This document shows positions 38,341 through 50,216 of a DNA stretch of 64,000 nucleotides, one piece after another. Each line of letters begins with the position of its first letter. The stretch's first letter is position 1. The position numbers and the translations under genes are program-made. Source of the stretch: Dromaius novaehollandiae. Its lineage: Eukaryota > Chordata > Aves > Casuariiformes > Dromaiidae. The stretch lies in NCBI RefSeq assembly GCF_036370855.1, contig NC_088132.1, forward strand, positions 66,874,841 through 66,938,840, given 5' to 3'. The notes under the pieces were generated by a model. The model ran no database searches. It had not been told where the DNA came from and worked only from the letters and a program-made list of their open reading frames with translations.

Positions 38341-39469
38341 GAAAGTAAACATTTACATTGGCTACAATGTTATAACTGTTACAAAGCTGGATAAAAGGGG
38401 CTTAAATAGCAATAGAAAGCAAGTGCAGTAAAAAGTGAATAGAGAAAATATTTGGCCTTAGTGATCTTTTGGCAGTATTTACATTATCTACATGTTGTTA
38501 AATATTTGTAATAACTCTAAGGCACCATAGGCTAAATAGCAGGCTGAAGTACTATTTTGTGCACAAAATTTAATAAATTTATTTGGAGAAAAAAAGGCTG
38601 TAGAATTAAAAGAAACATAGGCATATTCTTATGTTTACATAAAGGAGTGGCTGCTTTTTAAAATTCAACGATATCATACATATTAGGTAAATTTAAAAAT
38701 TGTTTTTAGAACCTTAAATTATATTGAACGTCTACATATAAGGACTATTTTTACTGACTTGCTGGTAAATGTTTAATGTAATCTATTCTTCAACAGCTTT
38801 TTCACACACTAGATATGTTCATCTAAAATCTACTTGAATTCTTTTTTTTTTTCCCCCTACAAAAAGTCTTAATACCTAATGTATCATACTGCATACAAAA
38901 TCCCAACGCAAAGTGTAATGGGTAGTTTACACTGCAGCTGTCCATTGGCAGACTAACATTTAGCAGGAAAAAAACAATCAAAATATTTAAGTTTGTCACG
39001 CTAAACAACAGCCCAATGTACATTGTTCCATTTGGTGTTCTGGGCGGCTGTTGCTTCAGCTAGTGAGCACAGGCAAAGAGCTTCCATCCAGGTAAGACAA
39101 AAGGAGCTCCAAGCTTTCAAATCTAAAGCTTCCAAAACCAAATCCTGAAATTCAGCCCGCCAAAGAAAGCCGCCTTCTTCCATAAAAAAGCCACTTTTCT
39201 TTTTAAATTTATCCCCTTCTGAAGCACAAGTTTCCCTACACTCGACCACTGCAAGGAATAATTTTGATCATTATTACTGCCCGGACAGGCTAGACTCAAG
39301 ATACTTTTTGGATGACTTTTAGTCCTGCGCACATTTTAACTGCTCTTCAAACAAAAAACCTTACATACTTTAGTCAACAGGCTCGTCCTTCACCTTGAGG
39401 TAGTGTTTGTAATGAAGAAATTCAGCAGGACGTTGGACTGACACCTCCGTTATGCAAATACAGCGTTGT

Positions 39470-39640
39470 AGGACCCTAAATGCCCGAAGAGACAGCGTGA
39501 AAGCCGACGGGCAGCGGCGGGGCTGTTGCGGCGCTGCCAGCGCAGTGCCCCGGCCGCGGCGGCCGGCGGGAGGCAGCTCTGCGAGCCCACCCCGGCTCCA
39601 GCTACCGGGGCCTTTACTGCCATTTCTCTCAGTCGCCTTC
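39470..39640. promoter_or_regulatory. Small CpG-rich island
   Basis: About 170 bp with many CpGs (GCAGCGGCGGGGCTGTTGCG, then CCGGCCGCGGCGGCCGGCGG) inside AT-rich DNA. It could be a minor promoter. A minus-strand transcript from here would meet the poly(A) signal at 38340-38335 after about 1.3 kb. Alternatively it is an orphan island. Confidence 0.4.
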
Positions 39641-42600
39641 ACCAACAAGGTTGCTGCTCAGTCTACAGCAGTCTTCGCAACAATGCAGCCAAAGAAAAGC
39701 TCAGTCCTGCTAAATTCCACCTAGGCATATGGATCTAAAGATGCACGGATTTCTACATCTAATGCGATCTCATTTGCAATGGGCCTTTGCTTCAGAAGCT
39801 ATTAAAAAACTTGCCATAGGAGTGAGAAATGACTAGTACAAAAAACACCACTTACATTTGTTCCAGGGCCTAACCCTCAGCACCTTCAATGGGTGTTCAG
39901 CACAATGCAGGATCAGACCCAAAACCTATATGTTTTGAAAATGCTAAGATTACAGAGTGCTTTTACTTCTGTATAGTTATCTCCCTGTCAGTCACGACAA
40001 GTATTCTTTTTATTTGACTTACATTTTCTAAAGCCAAGAAGAAATCCATTTAAACTAATACAATGCTTAAGTAATTGGATACTGTTTCCGTATTTGTTTA
40101 GGGTTTTTTTTAGATTTTCTTTTTAAATCATGAATCTCTTCATTCAGTTGTCCTTTTCCGGAACTTTGTACTCATCAATGTTGGAAGTACACTAATTATT
40201 TCTGTAGTAAGAAGTGATTTATAAACATAGTATATTTGATCTAAGCACAAAGTCTTCATTTGGAAATGGTCATAGATTTGTATTAACAAAAGCATAATCT
40301 TAGCATTATTCATCAGATTCATTTTTAGTACTGACAACTATAATATTAAAATTACACAGCATCAATAACAGTTTTTCAAGGGCTTTAGAGAAAAATACAA
40401 GCATAAACAAATCTGGTGTCATTGGCTAATTCCGGTAAAACATTAAGCAGAATATTATACAAACTGGCCATTCTATGTTAAGTAATACGGAGCTAAAGAC
40501 TGAGGTGATTAAAACAGTGTAGCACTGCTGAAGAAAATAGAGCTATGCTGATTCATATCATATAAGAAGATAACCCATATTGCTTAACCCCTTGAATGCT
40601 AAACATCTAAGACAGGTTTAAAAGCTTTTTTTTTTAAAATTCCTTTCTCAATGTTTAAAATACTCATAGAAGTATAAATATGGCAATTTATAATCAGGGT
40701 GCAACATTAAGGTATTAAAATAATTTTTCCATCAAACCGTTTATATCTGCGGGTTTGTAATTTGGTGTAGTATGCAGGAAGAAGTTAGAAAGTTTTCCCG
40801 GGAGTGCTCTAGGTTGCTCCATGTTGGACGTGGTTACAGCTAGATAGATATGGCCTCATGGAGATTTCTACCAAGGAAGGTAAGAGAGCTTGGGGATCTG
40901 TTTTCCCTCTGTCATTAAAAGCTATCTGTGAAAAGCCTGCATCTTCACAAAGGGAATCTCAAGGATTGCTCTTACACAGAGGAACAGCAGGAAGGGGAAA
41001 CGCTTTACAAATAACACAGGCCTTTGTTCAGATGACCCTGGCTTTTATTTTTCATCCCCTGGAATCCTTGCAAATTTAAGTATTTGGAAGAATTTGACAA
41101 TATGCAACCCCCACCCTTAGATAAAACTTCTAGGGGAAAATCCCGCAGAGAAAACCTTCTCCTCATGCTTTTTCATTCCAGCTCTTGATGATCAAGTATT
41201 TGCTTCAGTTTTTAGAAGGGCTATTCATTTTTGAGTTACAAAACCCCAAAGAATCTCCCTCTTTCCCTTCACCTTTCTAAAATGATGAGAACTAACACTG
41301 TGTTAAAGGAACAATCTGAAGAATCATTTTCACCTGCAGATAATGTAACATCTAGAAGTTGTTTCCAGTTAACATTTCGGCTAAAGAAAAGAAGTGACAG
41401 AGGTACTGTGTAGCAAGTGAATTTCAGTTTAACTCTATTGCTGTTGGTAAAGTAGGGGGATTTCTGTGGGATGCAATTCCGTAAAGTCCTGGTTTCCCTC
41501 AACTCCCGCGGAGTGATGAGCTCTCAGATGATGCATCACTCTGCACAGACTCTGGCACCTGCAGATCATGACTGTAGTATCTCAGAACAAATTTTTATCC
41601 TCGTGAGGAAATTAACTTAGCTTCCTACACAATTAGGTGCATGGTAGAGGTAAGGAAAATAAAGATGGTGAGAAAAGTAGCATACTTTCATGGAGAGATT
41701 GACTCTGCAATGAGCTCATTGCTCTTCAGCTCCTCCAATAATGGGGTTTTATAAGGCTTAGCCTCTCAGGACCTTACAGGGTCAGGTCCTCACACTTTTT
41801 TCAAGTTAATTTTTATGCACAGGAGATTTCTTTAAACAAATACCTCTATGGGTAAATAGGAGTTCAATCAGGACAATCTGCTTCTTAAATGAGGTAATCT
41901 GAGAAAGAAAAACACACCAATTAAGACTGGTACTCCCAGACCATGCGCTCTCCTTAAAGCCTGCATGCTCCCTCGTGTGACTGCACAGAGCTGAGAGCAA
42001 ATAAAGGGAAAACCTTCAATTCCTTTGGACTCACAGTGTTGGCACAGTCCCATGGATGTGGGCACAGCAGGGAAAGCAGGAAACACACCTGTGACTCTCT
42101 AGGGATCCTGTCCTCCTCTCCCATGGAGAGGGAGCTTTTCAGGGTAACTCCTATAGGTGCAGATACAGAAGGAATAAACAGAGCTCCTTATACCCCAATG
42201 TCAGGAGACTTAAGCTGCTTCCAGTGTCAAGATCTATTCCCTCCATCACCACCTTGTGCACTGATGATCCTTGTGCCCCTGTATTTGTATGCGACACTGG
42301 GCTTGTGTCCTAGCACTGCGACACCTTCACCCATAGCCCTGGCTCCCACAGAGTTCCCCAGGGCTCTGTGCCCCACCAGTGGGCTGCCTTCGCCCCACAC
42401 TGTGGCTTTGCCCTCCCAATTCTTTCTCCTTCCATCCATAACTTTCATGTACCTGGGTGAGACCTGGGCTGTTAATGACTGGGATGTTAATGACTTCGGC
42501 ACCCCCTGCCTCCTTTTATTTTTCCCTACCAACAAATCACTTGCCACTGCAGAACTGCCCTTTCTTCCTCAAAGGTTTTGCTTTCTCCCACTATTTTGCA

Positions 42601-43326
42601 GCCCCTGTGCTCATCACCCTCTTTGCCACCCTCCTTCTCCGCTATGCTTCAGTCAGGCCCCTCAGAACTATTCCCTTGAGTGGGCACCTTACAACAGCAA
42701 GGTCCCCACGTACACCGCAGAGCTCTGCTTTCCTCCCCACTTTCCCTTCCTCCCATTGAGCCATTTAAAACAATCTTCTGAGCAATCTTAAAAGATGGCA
42801 GAGATGTATTTTCTTTTCCCTTTTCAGTGGTTGTACTTACGATGGCTCAATTCATGGCCAGTTCCATGACACCACTATGCAAAACAAGGCTGACTCACTG
42901 TCATAGCTATATTCCAGGTTTCTTCCTTCAAAGCCTTCAGTTGTGATCCTGCTACTTGGGACAGGTAAGATGACTGCTCACCTGGCTTCTCCCCTTCTCT
43001 CATGATCATCTTTCTTTTTTCCTAAATTTTGAGGAGGCCTCCCAGAGTAGTGGACAATCATCCCAGTATGTCACTGTAGGATATCTTTGTGGACTTGCTT
43101 CCTAATTTTTTTCTATGTTCTGTAAAACATTCTGATTCAGCCACTTGTAGCAGGACAAACTATGGAGGGATGGTAATTCCAGGTTTGCAGCTCCACTTCT
43201 GAATTATGCTGATTTTGTGCAGTTGCACAACCTAGTGCAGTCCTAATATAGAAACATTAATTTCAGGAATCCTCCTTGTTTTGAGACGTTAACCTGTATC
43301 CCAACACAAAAGATAACAATTAGAGC

Positions 43327-43355
43327 AGTGGTTCCCAAACTAGGGGTGCATCAAA
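43327..43355. mobile_element. hAT-type DNA transposon terminal repeat (remnant)
   Basis: CAGTGGTTCCCAAACTAGGG is the characteristic terminal inverted repeat start of hAT (Charlie-like) elements. The matching opposite end (GGGAACCACTG) was not found within the next 1.5 kb, so the element is truncated or its far end is decayed. Confidence 0.55.
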
Positions 43356-43899
43356 TGCGAGTGAAAACTAACAGAAATTCAAGAGCAAAAGGAGGATTTG
43401 CAAACAGAAACAGGTTTGCAGGTCCAGATGTGAAACCAGAATTGAGGTCACCAATAAATAAGTCTGGGATGCTATAAACATCTCCAAGTATATGCTTCTA
43501 ATCCCAATAACACTATTTTACTTGCAGAACATTTCAATTACAGGAGGGAATAAGGAGAGTCTAGCTTGGACTAAAAAGAAGGAATCGTCCACTACCAGTA
43601 AGTACAAAAATAATTCCCCTAATGCAGTTCTATTGAAAAGAAACAAACGCTAGCCTGTGCTGTGCTGTTATCTGGATCTTCAAGATCTCTATCATGAAAA
43701 TAACACAACAGAGAATTGAGAGTATGAACTCTCTGGTCAATTTTTACCTTCCGAGATGGCCTGTACAAAGTGTATGGATGGGCAAGCTAAACTGCTCTCC
43801 TTATTTAATGGTGTGATCCTGCAAAATGGTAATTTTTGAGGGCCAAAGGTGCTCAGCAGGGCACAGGATATGCTTTATGATTCAGGGACTGGGCCCCTT

Positions 43900-44981
43900 C
43901 ATGTGTTGCCATCCTGCTCACTCAGTGGTAACCACTTATTAAGAGAAAAACAAGTTGTTAGTGTAAAGGACAGAGAAATTTGAATTGGTTCAATTTATCC
44001 TGGGAATAAATTAATAAAATATTTCAGCAAGAGGAAATCAATAAAATTTAACACTTGTTTGTATTTTCTAATGTACCAATCAACCCAAACATAAAAATGC
44101 TCTAATTCTGGTGGTACTTAAATATGTGGCTAATTTAAACCACAAGAGCAGTCTCACAAAAGTTAAGGCAAAAACATTACAGAACCTTATTAAATGAAGA
44201 AATTGCAAAATTAATATATACAAAACAAATCTGTAAAAAGGATTTAGCTTCTAGATTTCTAGCTGTTTCTGGGCTTGTATAATTAAAAAATGTAACTGAA
44301 CTATTTAATGAATAAATAGTTCTTTCCAGAGAGGATAAAGAAGACTAAAGATACACCATCAGTGTCATTACTTTTCATTTGGTTTCACTGATTAAGTCAA
44401 AAATGTATTACTGTTTTAACCTTTGACTCTAAATCCTAGCTGTAGCTGTGTAAAATAAAATGAATCAAAGATAACTGCAGGTAACCAATCTCTTTAATTT
44501 ACATGTTCCAGACAACCTTTTATTGTGTTTAAATATGAGAATATTTTACTTATTGCAAAGTATCCTGCATAATACAGGTTCTCCGCTATAAAATCTTCTC
44601 TGTTGATTATAATTCAGTCATTCTAAATTTAAAATACCAGTATACAGTACTAAAACCTCCAATTGAAGAGTTTAATATAAAAATATCAGCACAAAACTCC
44701 TTTTTAAAGTCTGTTTATTGTGAGCAACCCAAATGCCTGTTTAATTATTATTAGTTGTAGTATATTAATAGACTTTGCACCCCTACAGTTGCTAATTCAT
44801 ACCGTCTTAGGTATTTTGATGAGATAAGAAATACTAAGTAAGAAAACAGTAAGTATTCAAAGGGTTAATTTGCTTAGAATAATAATAATAAATTAGTTTT
44901 TTGCATCTTCTTCAGTTCAAAATCCAGCTTTGAGACTGAGGAAGGCTTCCAAATCACATCAATTAAATAAGAGTGGTCCTT
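43900..44981 (-). other. PARP8: PARP8 3' UTR (far end not defined)
   Basis: AT-rich sequence directly after the stop codon, with no intron signal before it. On the minus strand AATAAA occurs at 44719-44714, followed by a GT-rich stretch, and again at 44524-44519. Either would give a short UTR of about 0.3 or 0.5 kb. Vertebrate PARP8 mRNAs usually have much longer UTRs, so the true end may lie well to the left of this interval, perhaps near 41 kb or even the signal at 38.34 kb. Confidence 0.7.
44714..44719 (-). terminator. Candidate proximal poly(A) signal of PARP8
   Basis: AATAAA on the minus strand 263 bases after the PARP8 stop, followed within 30 bases by a GT-rich stretch (GAGTTTTGTGC). 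It fits a cleavage and polyadenylation site, but use is not proven. Confidence 0.4.
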
Positions 44982-45084
44982 TTAACCAGTAGCAGTTTGA
45001 TTGCCAATGACTCGAAGAATCTCTTTATGAATGCTTGGTTCCTGTGTATTTATACTTGTATCACCCACTTGACCATCTTCATAA
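44982..45084 (-). CDS. PARP8: PARP8 last coding exon, residues 297-330 and stop
   Basis: 103 coding bases. The acceptor is a run of nine T followed by AG. The exon begins with the last base of V297, encodes YEDGQVGDTSINTQEP then SIHKEILRVIGNQTATG, and ends with TAA at 44984-44982. The C-terminus GNQTATG supports PARP8 over PARP6. Confidence 0.95.
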
Positions 45085-48000
45085 CTAAAAAAAAAGTACA
45101 GAAAATGAAATTTAATTAGTTTTTTATTAATCTACCTAAAAAAACCAACTCTGTTTCATTCAACAGTCAAGAGTGTTTATTCCATGTGTTAACATGTTTC
45201 CTGTTAAAATGCTCTGCTGCGCTTCACTGCTATATGCAGATCCTAAACTCTCAGGAGTGAAGGGTGGTAGGACTTCCCTTTTAATTGAAAAGCCTCAGGC
45301 TTAAAAACCCGCTAGGACAGAAGGGGAGTTGTGCTGGAGATGGGCTGCTTCTGCCGGCTGCTCCTGGGGTGCCCCGCGCTCGGCTGCTGCCAACGCACGC
45401 AGGCGGCACCGCAACGTTTGTGGTGCGTGAACTCTTGTCGCTACGTGGGTCTCCACTCAGTGGTGACACCGTGACAATCCCCACAGGTTCTCTCCTCACG
45501 CAAACTCAGCTGCTGTGAGGATTCGCTCTGATAAAGCAACAGGGACCACTGCAAACCCCCAGCACGGGTGAAGGTGAAGTCAGCGTGACTCTTTGCAGGG
45601 CTGAGATCTACGTCAGTCCATAAGATAAGTCATGGGTGAGAGGGGGAAATGCTCACATCAGAGACAGGAAGCCTTTTTCTCATTAATAAATTCCTTAGCT
45701 TTAAAACATAGATCCTAACAACAGGGATATTTTATGATACATGGACAGACTTACTAACATGGGGTAACGCTATAGAGTGGGAAGAATCAGTAACTCTTCA
45801 TTCATTGCACTTCTTCTTCTGGAACACAATGTTTACTAAACCGTTGTCACTAACTTACTCATACATTTCCTAACAACAATAAGTACAGAGATAAATTAAA
45901 AATCAAGTGATTCTTTAAAGAGTTAGGAAGAAACTTCTTTTATCTATTTCATTTAGAACTGTCGGAGGGAAAAACACGGGGAAAAAGCCTAGAAAAGAGA
46001 GAAGTTGAATGTTAAAAGAAGCTTTGTACTCACACAAAGAAAAATCTTGTACACACATGATCAGTATTGGGAACTACCCATATCTCTCCATGTTTGTGCA
46101 GATCGGATGAGGTTATCACTATTAGGGAAAGAATAAATTTCAGAGTGATGAAAATATGCCTGGAAAATGTCATTAAAAAATAATTGCTCTTCTATACACT
46201 TTAAATAGCCTTTTGGAAATGTCTAGTTTTCCAGTGCATGTCTGTGGCATGGTGTAGAACCTCAGAGTTGGCTGCTGATACAAACTGGGAGATGAACTTG
46301 ATTTTTTTCCTCCAAAATACATTATATTTTCCAGAAAACACAGATGTTTGATATATGGGAGCCAGTTGTTCACTGGCATGATTTTAAACTCAAGTCTGCT
46401 TTTATGGTCATTTGGCACTTCACTTAAATGGAGTTCTTTGAAGGCCCCAAACCTGCTCTGGAGACTAGTAAACAAGAAAAATGAAAATGTGTATTTATTA
46501 AAAACTGATTTTAAATGGACAGAGGGCTGTTAAACAGGACCTGTGTCAATTAATCAGCCTTTGGCACAGAGTTATCTGTGTCTGATGATGGCTGAGCAAA
46601 AAATGAAATGTGAAATACAAAGCCTGAAACCGAGATACCAGAGATTTGGGGTTTGAAAACTAACAAATATTTTTTAAAAATAAGAAGCATAGTTATGAAT
46701 CAAGGGGATTATGATGCCCACAAACACTTGCCCTACATTTTAGAAAACAGCAATGCCTGTGATCATAGGGTGTTTAGCAGCACAATAAGAGCAACACATG
46801 AAAGAATTATTTTTTGCTAGATAGAAGATTTACTATGAGTGCATATTTGAAAAGATTTCTATAAATGCACTTAAACACCAGCATGAATAAATGTGTATTC
46901 AATTTTTACATCAGGTCTTCTATTAACTGTAACTCTATTAACCAACTCTACTATTTCTTTTAAAAAAAATTATCAAACATTTACCTGTTGTAATTTACAC
47001 TGGTTAAAAATCTGTTTTATCTATCTTCCCTAAACACTTCCTTGCACAGAAACAGGAAGTGAATATCCACTGAGATAAAATGCACTTTACCAAATATTTA
47101 AAATTCACCCTTAAAAAATCACAAATCCATTAATAAATGTGAGGGACACAAGATGTAGATGAAAAGTCTTGCACATTCATCTCTCCCATCACATATCAGC
47201 ACTTTGGAAAGATGTAAGTTATATTTAGAAACTTTGGGCACTAAAGCCAAGAAAATTCTAGCAAATCCTAGATCCATCTCATATCTTTTCTAAAAACTTT
47301 AGAATGGAAGTTATGCATTTTTCTGTCAAGATCAAACTGTAGTTTCATGTTGACTGACACTTTTTGAATCATATTAACTTATAGTAATTGCTTCTCTTTA
47401 AAAAATACTGAAAAAATGTATTTTAAAAAGTATATAACTTAAGTTTTGCATTTTGAAGTAACATAGGGTCCAGTCTTATTAATTTTTACTTTTTAAAATT
47501 AACGAATGCTCAAAACATAAGGCAAACTCAGTTTAAATATAGGTATATATGTATGTACATCTATATTTTGGCCAGTGAGAGGAACTATGTACATACATAA
47601 ATACATAAATATATACACACACAGACACAAACATACACACACACACACGTTTGGCCAGTGAGTCTAATTATCAGACACATCTAAATTTCACAATGGTTCT
47701 TATTCAAATTTCATAATCTTTACTTTGTTCTCAAAACCTGCCAAGTTTTCATTATTTATTAAAAGAATGGTCAAGTCTTTCAAGAATGACCATACTCATA
47801 TGTACTGGATTTTAACTTCACAGAACTTCTGAAGCAGTCATGGAGAACAGACTGGTTAGCAGATGAACAGTATATTTATCCAAGCAGTGAAAAGGTATTT
47901 GGAAATTCAAAAGGAAAGCTGTTATTCCTGACTCTTCTATGTTTAATTCCTTTGTCACAGGTTTTAAATAAAGACCATAATTTGTGTTATATTGACGGCA

Positions 48001-50172
48001 TGGGAATATGATCACATTTGAAAGACAGAGCAGACGATCAGTCACTATATGTATATGATTATTTCATGAAAGTTCAGCATGTGTTATAGGTTTTGTTGGA
48101 ACAGGGAAATGTTCTGCACTGAAATATAAAGGTTAGTTATTTAGTGAGTATTTGTATGATTACCAATAGTCTCTTATCTAAAAAAAGACAGTACTAGAAT
48201 TAACGCTTGCACTGATTTGCATCCAGTAACACTATGCACATGATTAAAACAGTTTTTCAAGGGTTTTCAACTTACCTTCACATAAGGCTATGCATTTTAA
48301 GTTACGGCTTTGCAAAAATTGTGACTGTTGTCCTTTCTTCTGTGACTGAGTTGTAAAAAAAAAGGATAAAAATTAATTAGTGCAGTAAGACAAACCAAGT
48401 AAAAAAATAACAAAAGGGAGAGCTGCTATTTTCAATGTTTTATTAATAAATAAATAAGGAAGGAATTGAATTTCTCAAAATTTAGCCCTGCAAATAATTG
48501 CTAAGAGTATGCTTTAGATAAAGCAGTATTTTACCGTTTTAATGTTTAAAGCTATGAAGAAGAAAAACTGATCTGCTATAAGTGAACTGTTACTCGTTTT
48601 ACCACAATAACCACATTCAATTTCTCCTTCATTATTCTTCAGTAAAAAATCTAGAAATCAGAAATCAAGGGCTTGCTAAGAGTTATAATGAAATAAATAC
48701 AAAATCTGTAATTTGATTCCATTCCCTTTCCAGATACTTCTGTCTGGAAAAGAAGGGAACAGGGACCTGCAGTATACCCTGTAAATTGTCACTATGAGCG
48801 CCTGAGCCATATTTGATGGTTGCAGTGTCTCTGCAGTTGTTGATTTCACACAATAAAAAAAGAAAAAATTGTTAGCTTTCACAAAAGAAATATTGCCTCC
48901 TTGTCAGCTATCAAGTTCCCAAACATAAAAGTATACATATCCAGAGGTGGCTGATACACTACTGTACCTGTGATGTATTACTGCCCTTACTGCTTGAAGC
49001 AGGTTCATCCTTAGCTGACACCTTCTGCTGCTTCTTGTTCATCCCTAAGAATATTAAAATCATGTAAGATACCCTGGCATATAAATACCATAATAAGCAA
49101 AGTTAAATATGGATAATGAAGCAGCTCACATGGCAGGGATCATAGTCCTTTGCACAGAGCCACAAAACTTAATTAACTTTGTCATAGAATAACTCAATTT
49201 AATCCTGCAAGTTGTCTGTACATCTGCAAGTGTTGCAAGGACGTTAAGAAAGCCAAAGTAGTTTTAACCAGGTGCCAAAGTAGTTAAACATGAGCTTAGA
49301 TTCCACTGAATTCAGCTCAGGAATGCTCTTAGGTGGTTGCTTAGCAAAGTTACATGTCAGCCTGTCTCAGTTTAACTGACCATAATCAGGCTAAAGTAGC
49401 GTATGCTCTGATTTACTCTGGCTGGAGTAGTAAAATCCTCAGAGAAAGGATTTTAGATATTCCTCTTTAACACTTTATTCAGACTTTTTAATTGCAGTAA
49501 TACTATTCTGGGAGTAGTTAATTTATTTAAAGGTAGCTTTAAGTCTGCCTAGCTTTAATTAATTTATTTAAAGGTAAAATTATTAAATTATTTGTTGGCC
49601 AGCTTGGATGCATCCATCTCCATGTCAGAAATTTAAATACCTATGTTTGTGTCTTAGATCTCTCTTATATTATTCATGCTGCTTTGTATAAAATTCCCCT
49701 ATTGTATGCTACTACAGGCCTCATATTTTTCCCAGTATCACATACTTCTTGGCAGTTTACAATCTTAGACTGATTTATGGGGAAATGCAATTGTAGGACT
49801 CCGCCCTGCTTTTTATCAGTATAAACTATTATATTCTCTGTGGGAATACAGGCTTCTTGCTGGAGAAAGACTGGATGGAAGGGGCAGAGAGATGAGAAAA
49901 ACACACTGAAGCTGACAAAGCAAAAGACTGTGTAGTTAAGATAGTGATACTGCAGTCTGCACTTTTAGTGCTGTCTAAAAGTTTCTGTACTTCTCATGTA
50001 ATCTCTGAAAAGCTAAAAGCACATTTAGAGATTGCTGATATTGTAATTCAATAAATAGTAGTAGAAAACACTGATCTTTAAAAATGGATTGTGACATTAC
50101 CAAAAAATACTAAAAATCAGAAAGCATAACTCTCAGAATAAAATGTATCTACATGCGTGCGCACACACACAT

Positions 50173-50216
<44 letters not shown>

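Larger units (their letters stand above)
38301..43320. other. Downstream region of PARP8, no second gene proven
   Basis: May include the distal PARP8 3' UTR. Contains a small CpG-rich island at 39470-39640 and a C-rich stretch at 42080-42760, where several frames stay open because stop codons are rare in that composition. No splice-supported exon or recognisable protein was found. Confidence 0.5.

Noticed and set aside
38823-39332. Several 66-82 codon minus frames and a donor-like CCAG|GTAAGA on the plus strand near 39090
   Set aside because: The frames overlap one another without homology. The single donor has no partner acceptor that I could identify.
46573-46630. TGATGATGG...CTGA words resembling a C/D box snoRNA in a PARP8 intron
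   Set aside because: Spacing is too short, there is no terminal stem, and the boxes are not placed as in real snoRNAs.
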